Shown piece by piece: positions 1 through 11,324 of a stretch of 64,000 bases of DNA. The position numbers and the translations under genes are program-made. The stretch's first letter is position 1. The number at the start of each line of letters is the position of its first letter. Source of the DNA: Scleroderma bovista (taxonomy: Eukaryota > Basidiomycota > Agaricomycetes > Boletales > Sclerodermataceae); the NCBI GenBank assembly GCA_037178675.1, contig JAYMGJ010000695.1, forward strand, positions 1 to 64,000. The letters are read 5' to 3'. The notes under the pieces are model-generated. The model was not told the origin of the DNA and searched no databases. It saw only the letters and a list, made by a program, of their open reading frames with translations.

Positions 1-264
1 CCGGTCTCGCTGCCATCTCAATATCAACAAGACGCGGCATCCGAGTCATTGACGTCAGAGTTGCTGTTGTCCGTGCAAGGTATTATCCAGCGCGCGGAAG
101 CCGCCGGAACGGATCCGGATGAAGGTCTCAGGGAGGTTGTCTGTCGCGCCGTGCTAGGGGGGGTCTTGAAGGGGTACCAAATGTCAGACCAGCGTGATCA
201 GGAACCCCGAGGAGAGTCGGGGTCTCCCAAGCGCCCGAGGACAGACGATGGCGCCGCTATGTAA
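1..264 (+). CDS. 3' end of an unidentified protein-coding gene (truncated by window edge)
   Basis: The frame is open from the first base to a TAA after position 264 and encodes about 87 residues. It contains a helical acidic stretch (ELLLSVQGIIQRAEAAG) and ends in a charged, probably disordered tail rich in Asp, Arg, Lys and Pro with a KRPR basic motif. No family is recognisable from this fragment. Its start lies outside the window, so the true reading frame rests only on openness and the protein-like composition. Confidence 0.4.
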   Translation, partial: PVSLPSQYQQDAASESLTSELLLSVQGIIQRAEAAGTDPDEGLREVVCRAVLGGVLKGYQMSDQRDQEPRGESGSPKRPRTDDGAAM

Positions 265-1230
265 TGGCACGGATAGACTTCCACGCTGTTGGTGCGTTAA
301 CGTTACTGTCAGGTATGTAACTACAACGGAGTGTCTATGTAAGTAGTACTGTCCGCCGGCGCCTGTGATCAAGTGATCAGATTTCTGTTGTTTGATCATG
401 ATCGATCAGGACAACAGTTGTCACCATCGCAAATCCTGTTCAACTATAGTTACCAGCCCCAAGTGTGCGTATTTCTCTTTTCAGCCAACTATTGCCGCCC
501 AATAATACCTCGGGCATCGTAGCACCTCGGAAAACGGCGCAATGGCTGTAAATGAAGGTGACCACCAGACAGACGCACACGTGAAACGATGCTTTTGCCA
601 ACATCTGTTTATGGGTACATACATCGTTGCATGGGAGTGCCGCTTCCGCGGGCGTTTAATTCATCGTGTATCCGCAATCTGTAGTGGGTAAAAGCTGTCA
701 GAACTGGTATAACAAAGGGTACACCGGGCATCTCCAGAACTGCATCTATCGAACTGGTATTTTCAATTCGAAGCTGGCTTCAATAAACGGAGGCTACGCA
801 TGCCAGCAACAGTCTATCCTCATGACCCGCAAAGTAGTCAACCGGGTGGCTTCTGGACCAATGGAGCGACTTGCTCTCACCCTTTGCCTCGGTGAACCTG
901 TGTTTCTTGACAAATACTGTCAGGTGCGCACCCCTCCAGATAAGAAGACGCCAGACCGTCCAGCAATTTGGTGGAGTCTCCGCGAGGTTCGAGCAGGTAT
1001 GGTGCGCAAATGCATAGCCCCGAGTTCATCACAATAAAGGGAAAAGGGAAGAACAAACGTTAGAATGGCCCACGTACCCCCAAACCCACGACCAACGCCT
1101 GAGAGTCCAGGAAACTCCGGGAGCCCGAGCGGAACATGCACCCAACTCATGTAAAAGGAACTTGCCTTTTTAGGACTTATGTGATCCTTTATCCGCCACA
1201 TTCTCTTGTGTGCCGCATACCCCAAAGAAA
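265..1230. other. intergenic interval, no supported gene
   Basis: No convincing coding exon is seen here. The longest open frames (around 666-1037 plus, 920-1225 minus) overlap each other and show no domain. The last few hundred bases are the presumed promoter and leader of the PRMT5 gene that follows; no clear TATA box was found. Confidence 0.5.
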
Positions 1231-4200
1231 ATGTCGCCGTTTGCGACGCTGGCCACGACGATTACGCTTGAGGACATTCAGAATACCGCTGCGGGCCTGC
1301 ATGAACCACATCAGACACCCATTCTGCGCATCTCGGCCGACTGCCAGGCCAAGGGCTATCAGGCGATATGCTTGCCACTAACAACTGCCAAATGGCAGGA
1401 GCGGTGGAAGAACATGTGCATCATGCCTTCTGAAGGAGACGCAGGCAACGAGGCCACGATAGCTGCTGAGAAGGAGGCCGAAGCATGGAGGAAGTCTCCT
1501 TCATTCTTATTGGATGAGGTGACGATTACACGGCTCGGTGAGATATCCCATCACTACGGCGTGCGTCCGATGTGCCACTGAGAAGTAGAAAATGATAGAT
1601 GAGGCGGAGTTCGTCCTCGCGTTGGCATCTGAATGGCTGCGCCTCGACTCAGATGATGATTGGGTCCGTCACGATTCTGGCATCGTAAGTTCTCGACATT
1701 TGTGTCTCCTCTCTCTCCGCTGCGCCTGTCTGTTGTATGTGTTTGGAAAAAATGCAGTGAATTTGTGGGCGTACCCGTTTACTAATGGATATCTCCATCA
1801 GGCTCTCAGGCAGGAGGTGGCCTACGCATCCTATCTCAATGTGCCTACAATTATCCTCCCCCCACCTCGAAACCGATCACAGGTGGCATCCTATGCACGC
1901 GTCATCAACGACTGCCTCAAAAATGTACCATATATGCAATTCTCTATTCGGCTTCCCATCTACGATCCCGCTGTATTTCAAACCAGGGAATCGTCTTCAC
2001 CCAAGTCCCACGGGGATCACGGCCCAAGTGGAGCGTCGTCGCCGCCACACACACCCAAAACGCCACCAAGGCTTGCGATATCGAGCTCATCTCCAACGGG
2101 ATCTTTTAGATCCACCAAAGCACCCGAGGGCGAGCTCAACGCAACCTGGGAGATGTGGGATATCATACGCACCGTCTGCGATTACAATACGCGTTTGACT
2201 CTGAGTGAGGAGATCCGTTGCTGACTGGTTAGATGGCCCCTATTAATGTCGTTAGCATTGGATCTTACCCCGCCGCTCCCGGCCAACACCGGGGTGCTCA
2301 ACCGATGGACGGCCGAACCAGTACAGCATATCTTCTTGCCTGCGTCGGCGTTTATTGCAAACGTCAAAGGATACCCTGTTTTACCAAAAGGCACTCAGGC
2401 GTTCCTTCGTCAAAGTATGATCGTGAGTCGTTGCGTGGTCTATCATTACATACATCCGACTCGCGCGCGCATATTAGCATCGGCCCACCTTTATCCTCTC
2501 CGGAGTCAGATCTGCCCTTCACGCCAGCGGCGGCGAATCTGCCTATGCACAATACCTGGGACACCTCGAGAAATCGAGCCCGCCTGTCCAGGCTGCCAAA
2601 ACTGAGGGGACGGTGGAACATTTTGCACAAGGTTACCAAGATTACCTCCAGAACCCGTTGCAGGTAGATCCGATTAGCTCATTTCATGGCCAGATTCTGA
2701 TCAGCGTGGCCGGAACAGCCACTCATGGATAACTTGCAATCAATTACGTACCAAACCTTTGAGCAGGACCCCGTCAAATATCATAATTACGAAGAGGTAG
2801 GGGCCCCATCGCGCCCAAGATTGAATAGGCTTATTGATCAGCCTGTAAAGGCCATCTACCGCGCTCTTATCGAGTGGCCTGACAGCGAACGCATGTAGGT
2901 ACTCTTTAATCATCGTCAAGCGGAGGTCCAATAGTGCATAGCGTGATATGTGTCGCTGGCGCGGGGCGTGGGCCCCTCGTGTCTCGTAGCCTCAAGGCTG
3001 CTCGAAGGTCCAGGAAAGCAACATTTATCTACGCGCTCGAAAAAAATCCTAATGCATGGATCACGTTTGTCCTTTTCATTGCAACAAAAGAAATCAATCA
3101 ATCTCATTGTACCGTTCAGTCTACAGGACCGAAAGGCAAAGGACTGGGGCACTGCGGTGGAACTTATTTTTGGTGATATGAGACGTGTAGATCTACCAGA
3201 GAAGGTCGATATCTTGGTCAGCGAGCTGTTGGGCTCCTTCGGAGATAACGAGTTGAGCCCTGAGTGTCTTGACGGCGCTATGAGGTTTTTAAAGCGTAAA
3301 TATGCACGACCTTTACTGACCCGTGAATTCATACTGACGATCCACTTAGCGAATGGTATTTCAATACCATGCTCATATACTGCATACCTTGCACCCCTGT
3401 CTTCTTCGAAGCTCTACAACGCTGCGAGGGAGAGCAGGGAACTGAAGGGAGTGGAGACCCCCTATGTGGTGATGTTTCAAAATGTTAATATCCTGAGCGG
3501 GGATGGCGGTGGCGTCGGCCACCGCTGCGGTCCCAAAATCCAAGAATGTTGGGACTTCGAGCACCCTGGACGGGACGTAGCAGTTGACGATAAAGGTTAG
3601 CCGCATTCACTCATCCGTGTGTCGAGTGGGTCTTGAGTCGTGCAGGGCTTCCATTTACCAATAGCCACAACGTTCGGGCAGCCAGACAACGCTTCCATAT
3701 ACCACACGCTGGCGTGATGCATGGATTAGCGGGCTACTTCGAAGCCGTCCTTTATGGTGATGTTGGGCTCAGTATCCATCCGCAGCGGAAGGATCACGTG
3801 TCGAAAGACATGTTGAGTTGGTTTCCATTGTTCTTCCCACTGCGGGTACGCGCGTTATACATGCCTTGTGGTGACGAGGATCTCACGGATCTTTTCTTCC
3901 ATAGGAGCCCCTATATTTGCCTAGTAACTCCGAGTTGCAGGTGTCTATCTGGCGCCAGACAAACGACCGGCAGGTGTGGTACGAGTGGTATGCGGAATCA
4001 TTCCTTCCGGTATGCAACGCTCCATTACCGTCAGACCAATCCGAGGACATCATGGGACCGGATGGATCTTTCTTCGCATCTGCCTCGACCCATGTTGCGG
4101 TGCCCAGCCCCGTGATTGATGCGGTAGACGTGTTCCCGTTGACGCCGCGCTCCGAAACCTCCAGAGCGAGTAGCGAGCTGTCTAGGTCAGCTTCTGGCGT

Positions 4201-4264
4201 TGTGAAAATTGGGCAGACTGCTCTGCATAATCCTGGTGGGCGGAGTAGTTGGATAGGGCTGTGA
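1231..4264 (+). CDS. skb1: protein arginine N-methyltransferase 5 (PRMT5/Skb1/Hsl7)
   Basis: This is a type II arginine methyltransferase: it transfers methyl groups from SAM to give symmetric dimethylarginine on histones and splicing proteins. Twelve exons (1231-1537, 1599-1684, 1802-2204, 2256-2422, 2478-2663, 2719-2796, 2851-2894, 2942-3064, 3120-3295, 3350-3595, 3646-3845, 3905-4264) join in frame to 791 residues. The N-terminal TIM-barrel part carries ICLPLTTAKWQERW, YASYLNVPTIILPPPRNR and SIRLPIYDP. The SAM-binding loop GAGRGPLV follows at about residue 430, then the PRMT5-type double-E loop SELLGSFGDNELSPECLDG near residue 500. The C-terminal beta barrel ends with the family signature HNPGGRSSWIGL. 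The ATG at 1231 opens the first conserved exon; a further upstream exon cannot be excluded. All domains look intact, and fungal homologues have similar length. Confidence 0.95.
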
Positions 4265-4686
4265 TGAGTTGCTACCACCCGGGAATCTTTGACCGATTAA
4301 ATCTATACATTATAGGAAAAGCGGACATGTGTTTCGAAGGAGACAATTAACTTGCTTGGTCGGTTCAGCGAGCTCCAAGTCTGATACCGATCATTGTGTC
4401 AAGATGTTAGAGCACCATATAGATCATAGGGAAAGCTCTCTTCTAACATCGACGCAGGGTAGAGAGCTCGACAGCTTGGGCCTACCCCACAAACCTTCGA
4501 GATGGCTTCACCCCGTAAACGCCGATACTACCGACGTCGTAACCAAAAATATTGTATTGACCTTCCATTCCCAGAAAAAATACGTTTACATTCGAACTCC
4601 GACGGTGTCGTTCGTTTTCTCGTTTCCAACCTGTCTCTTTAGCTTTTCAGAGAAGTCATCCACTCGCTCTCTCTCGCTCGTTCAAC
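4265..4686. other. intergenic interval upstream of the GPI-anchored protein gene
   Basis: No gene is seen. The last 60 bases before the ATG at 4687 are pyrimidine-rich (TCTCTCTCGCTCGTTC), typical of a fungal promoter/leader region. An AT-rich stretch (AAAAATATTGTATTG) near 4545 could serve as a TATA-like element, but this is weak. Confidence 0.35.
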
Positions 4687-5591
4687 ATGAAACCTGTTGC
4701 TCTCCTTGCTGCCATCGCTGTCATCGTGCCAGCGGCCTTCGGGTTGACTGTTAATACCCCGTACGTACCACACTTCGTCGTTCATCCGCTTTACTGACGC
4801 ACACACCCAGTGGAAACGTCGTTGAGTGTGGTCAGTAGCTTCCCTCAAGGGCCAGAAGCGATGGGATATAACTCCTTTGTGCGTACACAGAACCCACCGA
4901 GTTCGTATGGTCTGGTGGCCAGCCGCCTTACTACATATCCCTCATCCCTGGTGGGCACTCTTTGTTTGACGCGCCATCGACGTGCTGACTCCCATGGTTG
5001 CCTACGCGCAGGTGGTCAGATTTCGGCTCCTCCGGTGAGCGTGCTGCGTTTCCAGTTGGCCGCTCTTTATTAACACCGTGGTCGCGTTTTAGCTCAAGCA
5101 GTTTCCTAATCAGCAGGGTACATCCTACACTTGGCTTGTCGACCTTCAGGTCAACACTATCTTGTGAGAATTCCTCATGTCCTCCTGCTATATGGTACTA
5201 AGAGATGAATGGAGCAATTTTGCATTGAAGGACAGCCTTGGGGCGACTTCCTACTCAGACATTATTACCGTTCAGGCTGGTAGCAGCTCGAGGTATGTTA
5301 TTTAAAGGGGATGATCGAATTTAGGAGACTAATCGATACTCTAGCTGTGTGAACACCACGGTGCAGGAAGGTTCTTCGGCTTCGCCCAGTGCAACCGCTG
5401 CCTCGTCCCACTCCGGCACGTAAGTGTGATCCATAATTGCTGTTGTTCACTGTCTAAATTTGTCGTACAGTGCTACTGGCACCGCTGCGGCTTCTACGGC
5501 AACCCATTCGAGCAGTGCTGACCGGATGATCGCTACTTCGGTGTTCGGTGTTGGCGCCATCTTAGGTGTTGTTGGCGCTGCCTTCCTCTGA
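4687..5591 (+). CDS. secreted GPI-anchored Ser/Thr-rich protein, KRE9/KNH-like N-terminal domain
   Basis: Eight exons (4687-4760, 4811-4830, 4891-4950, 5012-5034, 5093-5163, 5215-5292, 5345-5419, 5471-5591) join to 173 residues. Residues 1-18 form a signal peptide (MKPVALLAAIAVIVPAAFG). Residues 20-110 form the small immunoglobulin-like module found in fungal Ser-Thr-rich GPI-anchored proteins, with TEFVWSGGQPPYYISLIPG, a central QVNTIF strand and DSLGATSYSDIITV. A Ser/Thr/Ala-rich linker follows, and the protein ends in a hydrophobic tail (FGVGAILGVVGAAFL) suited to GPI attachment and lost on maturation. It probably sits at the plasma membrane or cell wall; the exact function is unknown. The exon pattern of very short exons (20 and 23 nt) is typical of this family. 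Confidence 0.85.
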
Positions 5592-6193
5592 GTGCTGTAG
5601 GCGTTGTTTTGTTCCATCAGGTTAACTCTGTGAGACGAAAGACGGATACCCGGATTATCTATCTCAGGCTCTATTTCCTTCCATTGTCATGTGAAGTTAT
5701 GTTGCTCGAAATATTTCTCCAACCAGACACCAAGCACATGTGATAGTCAGTGGCACTATGAAGTGGGGACAAAAAGTGAGATTGGATGAGTTGATGTGAC
5801 CCAAGATTTTGAGTGTTTCATGAATGGTAGGATAAATGGAGGTGAAGGTCAGCCACAGCAACACTATGTCTAGTAGCTAGACATTGAGAGCTACTGGAAA
5901 TTGTAAAGCTTAGGTTTTTGTAAAAATCACCAACTATTGAGATGTCCACATTTTACACTTCCATCAGTCTTGTAAATGAGGTGATATTGATCATTGTTCT
6001 AGTATGAGAAGATGTCACAGCATAGTCATGTCATGTAGAAATGTAGCAGATCAAAGTTTAGACAAAGCACATTGATATGGAAAACATTATCTTCCATGGA
6101 GTACATGGACTCATTGGTTAAAGGAATTTCTTTGCTGATTGGTAGATCATTAAACACATTAAGTGGCCTTGAAGAGGATCAACTTACACATAC

Positions 6194-6560
6194 GGTTGTT
6201 AAGAATGATTTTGGTGATGGCAGATGTCAAGGCATGATGGTCATCACCATGTTGCTCAATGGCATGTTGAAGTGCATTGAGAACAGCAGCTTGGGTGCTG
6301 GATCTTTCATATTCCTTTACAGCAAGGTCAAGTGCATTTTTAGCATCCCTATTTTGCTGTAGGAGAAAGTAAGTGTATTCAAAAACAAGAATACATCCTT
6401 TAAAATATTACTGGGCAGCATGTAAAAGAAAAATATATTGCTCACCAACTCCATGGATGATGGAATTATGCTTAGGGGAAGCCATTGAGGAAGGACACAT
6501 TGATGATAGTGCAAGGGATTTAGCATCAAAGTGAGGTGGATTCTTTTTGGGTCACAAGGC
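6194..6560 (-). pseudogene. orphan coding-like exons, helical protein fragment
   Basis: On the minus strand 6356-6194 is a 163-nt open segment bounded by a good acceptor (TCCTACAG) and donor (GTATGTG). It encodes an amphipathic helical stretch (ALDLAVKEYERSSTQAAVLN, then a His/Asp-rich HAIEQHGDDHHALTSA). Just upstream, 6550-6460 is also open (SSMASPKHNSIIHGVG), but I could not join the two in frame. They lie downstream of the GTPase gene and the 81-bp array on the same strand, so they may be 3' exons of that gene or remains of another. The family is not recognised. Confidence 0.3.
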
Positions 6561-7000
6561 ACATGAGTTATGCTCTAATAACATGGATTATACCTCACAA
6601 TCTGAGGAGAAATCAGTGTCACATGTTTAAAAATATAGAGATTGATAACATACCAAGCTCTGAAAGATCATGCTTAGAAATATGTCAGTAGGGGACAGAT
6701 TGAATGGCTTACTTGCTAAATATGCAAAAAATATGCAAGGTGCAAGTAAGTGAAAATGTGCAAGAAGAAAAAAAAAAAGTGCCAACATCCTAAATGCATT
6801 ATTGTAAGTTTGATTGCACTATAATTATATTCAGAGAATTGTGCAGATAATGAACTTACTTGCTAGTAAACAAAGAGGGCAGTATAATATGCAAATGTAA
6901 GTGGCATTGCATTAGGATACAGAAAGAAATTACATACATTCTTTGCAAAAAAAAGGAAGGCTAGTGAGCAAATCAATGATGAATGTAGAAAAAAAAATTA

Positions 7001-8712
7001 CACACTTTCTGCCAAGCCAATAGGTCCAGAGTGGGAATGAGGACAGTGAGAAGAGAGCCAGCTGGACCTGGCATGAAATCACTCACAAGCTGCCAAGCCA
7101 ACAGGTCCAGAGTAGGAGTGAGAAAAGTGAGAAGGGATCCAGCTGGACCTGGCATGAAGTTACTCACTCACTGTCAAGCCAACAGGTCCAGAGTGAGAGT
7201 GAGGATAGTGAGAAGAGACCCAGCTGTACCTGGAATGAAATCACTCACTCTCTATCAAGTCAACAAGACCAGAGTGAGAGGGAGGACAGTGAGAAGGGAC
7301 CCAGCTGGACTTGGCATGAAATTACTCACTCCCTATCAAGCCAACAGGACCAGTGTGGAAGTGAAGACAGTGAGAAGGGACCCAACTGGATCTGGCATGA
7401 AATCACTCACAAACTGTCAAGCCAATAGGATGAGAGTGTGGTTGAGGACAGCAAGAAGGAACCCAGCTGGACCTGGCATGAAATCACTCACTTGCTGTCA
7501 AGCCAACAGAATCAGAGTGGGAGTGAGGACAGTGAGAAGGGGCCCAGCTGGACCTGGCAAAAAATCACTCACTTGCTGTCAAGCCAACCCAGAATGGAAG
7601 TGAGGACAGTCAGGAGGGACCCAGCTGGAGCTGACATGAAATCACTCACAACCTGTGAGCCAACAGGACCAGAATGAATATGAGGACAATAAGGGACCCA
7701 GCTGGATCTGGCATGAAATCACTCACAATCTATTGAGCCAACACAATCAGAGTAGGAGTGGGGACAGTAAGAAGGAATCCAGCTGGACCTGGCATGAAAT
7801 CACACACTTGCTGTCAAACCAACAGGACCAGAGTTGGAGTGAGGGCAGTGAGAAGGGGCTCAGCTGGACCTAGTATCAAATCACTCACAATCTGACAAGC
7901 CAACAAGACCAGAGTGGGAGTGGGGACAGTAAGAAGGGACCCAGCTGGATCTGGCATAAAATCACTCACTTTCTGACAAGCCAACAGGTCCAGAGTTGGA
8001 GTGAGGACAGTGAGAGGGGACCCAGCTGAATCTGACATCAAATCACTCACAAACTATCAATCAAGCCAACAGGACCAGAGTGGGTGAAGACAGTGAGAAA
8101 GGACCCAGCTGGACCTGGAATGAATAACTCACCATCTGACAAGCCAACAGGACCAGAGTGGGAGTGGGGACAGTGAGAAGGGACCCAGCTGGATCTGGCA
8201 TGAAATCACTCACTTGCTGTCAAACCAACAGGACCAAAATGGGAGTGAGGATAGTGAGAAGGGACTCAGCTGGACTTTGCATGAAATCACCCACTTTCTA
8301 TCAAACCAATAGGTCCAGAGTGGGAGTGAAGACAGTGAGAAGGGACCCAGTGGGACCTGGCATGAAATCACTCACTCTCTGTCTCAATAGGACCAGAGTT
8401 AGAGCAAGGACAGTGAGAAGGGACTCAGCTGGACCTGGTATGAAATCACTCACTCCCTATCAAGCCAAAAGGACCAGAGTGGGAGTAGAGACAGTGAGAA
8501 GGGACCTAGCTAGACCTGGCATGAAATCACTCACAAGCTGTCAAGCCAACAGGTCCAGAGTGGGAGTGAGGACAGTAAGAGGGGACCCAGACCTGGCATG
8601 AAATCACTCACTCCCTGTCAAGCCCACAGGATTGAAGTAGGAGGACAGTGAGAATCAATCCATCTGAATTTGGCATGAAATCACTCACAAACTGTCAGGC
8701 CAACAGCCCAGT
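7001..8712 (-). repeat. 81-bp tandem array, about 21 copies, each intron-like on the minus strand
   Basis: A unit of 81 bp repeats head to tail about 21 times with modest divergence. On the minus strand the unit reads GTGAGTGATTTCATGCC, a middle containing CTCAC twice, and ends CTGTTGGCTTGACAG after 78 nt; a 3-nt spacer then precedes the next GTGAGT. The donor hexamer is preserved at about 19 of 22 junctions, and every junction I read keeps a CAG or TAG acceptor. The 3-nt spacer is the most variable part of the unit (TTT, GGA, CTT, AGA, AAA, CAA, ATG, ATT, GTT). Because 81 is divisible by three, long translated frames with a 27-residue period appear on both strands; I regard these as by-products, not proteins. 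Confidence 0.9.
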
Positions 8713-8814
8713 AGTAATAATGATCAGAGAACATTCATTATCATATCCTTGTAGACTTAATCACCTGTTTCTACCAATTTTATAATGTCAACACAACATA
8801 AATGCTTCACTGAC

Positions 8815-10199
8815 CTCATATGGCATCCAACTCAATATGCCTAGTTCAATCTCTTCCTTGTGAAATTGATTTTGCATCATGTGAAATTCCAGTGTGCTGC
8901 AAAGTGTTACTAAACTATAATATGTTTACATCACCTCCTTACCTCTTAATAGCATATTCAATGTTCAGGCCAATGTTCACATGCTGGGTTGATATTACTA
9001 GCTTCTGCAGTTCCACCTCATCAAGAGCCTCTGTTGTGCATCTTAGAAGTGGTCCACAATCTGCACCCTCTTGGTTCATACCTGCATTGAAGTGTCCAGG
9101 TCAGAATGAATATAATACAGGATCAATCCTAATGACTTACAGGCCAATTCCAAATAGGCCTTTGGAGGATGCTTACAATGACTCAGCTGGCCTTCAATTC
9201 TGGTCCTCAGCCTGCTTAACATCTGTGCTGCCATTTCTCCAGCATGTGGCATTGCTTCTCTCATTTTCAAACCCCTTTCTCTCATGTGTTGGTTGAGAGC
9301 AGGCACCTTTAAGGCATCAGCCTTTGTCAAAACAGCAATCACAGGTACTCCCCAACAACCATATCAGAATCATGACATACATGGCAAGAAGGTAGCTTAC
9401 CATTCCCAGTGTTGCATTCATTGAAGAACTTCTCTTCTGCAGCTAAAATTGGCCTCTCATAATCAGCCATTGAAAAGCAATACCTACATCCCAATGTGGC
9501 TTAAATTCCTTAATCGTAATTATGGGCTTACCAGATGACATGAATGCGCTTTTCCAACTTCATTGTGGCCGCTCGATTAGCCACAAAGCCCTTCATCAAG
9601 TTCAGCTCATTTACGAGCCAGTCTCAAATCCTTGGGAGTCATGAAAGATGAACCCTGGGTTACTCTGAAAGATCAGTTCATCTTCAATGTTATGACACCC
9701 TCTCTGAACATAGTTATGTAGTGCAATTCATATCACCACTCAAACTCCTAGCTTACCTCCAGGGACCCCTGTACAGTCGCAGAATCAATCTGTCAATTAC
9801 CACGCATCAGTAACTTAAAGGGATGTATGATACGGCAGGATGAGGTACTTGACCTTTTCACCCTTGGCATTGAAAATATCCGGGAGCTCCGTAGTATTGC
9901 AAACACGCTGCAAGAGTGTCGTTTTACCTGCGTTTGATCTGCCGATGACGAGGATTCTGAAGTGGCCAATGCGATCGAAGTGCTTTTTGACTTGCGCAGG
10001 ATCCAAATGAATCCTGTCTTCGGTCCTTGGAGGGATGTCGGGAGCCCTGCGATGAATCTCCTCGTTGGTACTTGAAGAAATGTCCAGGGTCTCGAGATGC
10101 ATTCTCTCTTCGGTCCTTGGAAAGATATCCGGGGTCCCGAGATGAATATTCTCTTCGTCTGTGCTTAGAAGGATGTCTGCCACCGTGCCATCATCGATA
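8815..10199 (-). pseudogene. P-loop GTPase (G-domain) gene with a frameshift
   Basis: Exons on the minus strand encode a G-domain protein of the kind expanded in Agaricomycetes. The G1 loop is GRSNAGKTTLLQRVCN, followed by a G3-like HDSQGFE and a G4-like LTKAD. The order is: N-terminal repeats of PRTEERMHLE type, HFRILVIGRSNAGKTT, DSATVQGSLE, GFIFHDSQGFETGS, then VNELNLMKGFVANRA, WYCFSMADYERPI, AVLTKADALKVPALN, CTTEALDEVELQKLV and finally ELGILSWMPYE. Between ETGS and VNELN (about 9614) one base is missing relative to the needed frame, giving TCGTAA, so the gene is frameshifted unless this is an assembly error. Introns of about 50 bp separate the blocks. The last recognisable exon ends at 8815 with a GTCAGT donor, directly before the 81-bp array. 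The C-terminus and the true start are not resolved. Confidence 0.75.
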
Positions 10200-10740
10200 C
10201 TAGCGTGCGGTCAACTTGTTTAACGAATAGTACTCACTCTTTGTCCCGCACGGCAAAGCTGACAAAAACTTTCTGACAGAACGAGCCATTCTCGCGATAA
10301 TTAGCCCACTGAAGAATTGTACGACGGAGGAGAGAACGAGTCGAAGCGAACAGTGACCGGTTAGAGCACAAGGAGGAATTGCCCTACGGACGACATGAGG
10401 CGGCTTACTGATATCTGAGCGCTTATCACTCGTTTATGTGTCAAGGCCTGCAGGGATAAAGGAATCGCCCAATCAACGCCTGTAGTAGTGGTAGAAATCG
10501 TTCCGTCTTTCTGTCAGAGACCTGTGTGTTGGAAGACGCCTGGGAACCCGACCCGATGGCCAGACGCCGGGACCAATTGAACATCGCGCCCGTCGCCTGA
10601 TGACCCCGGGACACTCTCAGATCGATTGAAAACTTTGTGGTAATCTCTGCTGCAGTCGCATCACTGGGACTGAATTTTTCCGATAATGCTGTATATGCAC
10701 TTTGCAATAAGTACCGTGTCTAACATGTGACTATCTGACA
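10200..10740. other. region upstream of the GTPase gene, possible 5' exons
   Basis: A minus-strand frame at about 10388-10238 (NSSLCSNRSLFASTRSLL, ending in RDK before a GTGAGT donor) splices in frame to the first GTPase exon. Another open frame lies at 10707-10441. Neither shows a recognisable domain, so they may be leader sequence rather than coding exons. Confidence 0.25.
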
Positions 10741-10756
10741 AGGATAGTCATGCATG

Positions 10757-11215
10757 GCCTTATAAGTCTTTATAAGGCTTTAAGCTTCACACAAGATTTC
10801 TAGGTAATGGTAACCTAACACATTATGATAGGCATGGTAATACACAAACTATCAGTTCTGTAAGCCCATTCAGTCTATGTCAGATAACACTTGATCACAC
10901 TTCTCATGTCCTTAAACAAGGACATGATTTATCAGATTGGCTGAACCCTGTATTGATCATAAGTTGGATAATGTTATATATGGTTGTATAAGGCTTTGAG
11001 CTTGACACAAAAATTATAGGTGATGGCAACCTAACACATTATGATAGGCATGGTAATACACAAACTATAAGTTCTGTATGTCCATTCATTTCATGTCAGA
11101 TAACACTTTGACCACACTTCTCATGAGTTTAAACAGGGACATGATTTATCAGATTGGTTGAATTGCATGAGTTGGATAATGTCACATATGGCTGTATAAG
11201 GCTTTCAACATGAAG
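10757..11215. repeat. 216-bp direct tandem repeat, about 2.2 copies
   Basis: The string AACCTAACACATTATGATAG begins at 10812 and again at 11028, a period of 216 bp. The flanking text (GGCATGGTAATACACAAACT, CATGATTTATCAGATTGG, TATAAGGCTTT) is repeated with it. A third partial copy starts near 11170 (GTTGGATAATGTCACATATG) and breaks off near 11215. There is no coding potential. Confidence 0.85.
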
Positions 11216-11324
11216 TTTATGGACTTTGTTGTAACAAGCATAAAATACCACTATTTATTAATTATGTAATTGCTAACCACTGTGGCTCAGATTTTCAGAG
11301 ATAAAGTTTAGTGACTTACCTCAT

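Noticed and set aside
1210..4264. PRMT5 as a pseudogene because of many in-frame stops
   Set aside because: All stops fall in short GT-AG introns; the twelve exons sum to 792 codons in frame and every conserved motif is present.
7031..8601. Long frames over the 81-bp array (for example 190 and 147 residues on the plus strand) as a repeat protein
   Set aside because: They arise because 81 is a multiple of three; frames exist on both strands, are cut by stops in other copies, and the composition is low-complexity. The splice-like structure on the minus strand explains the unit better.
7001..8712. CRISPR-like array
   Set aside because: Repeats are contiguous with no unique spacers, the unit is 81 bp, and the genome is eukaryotic.
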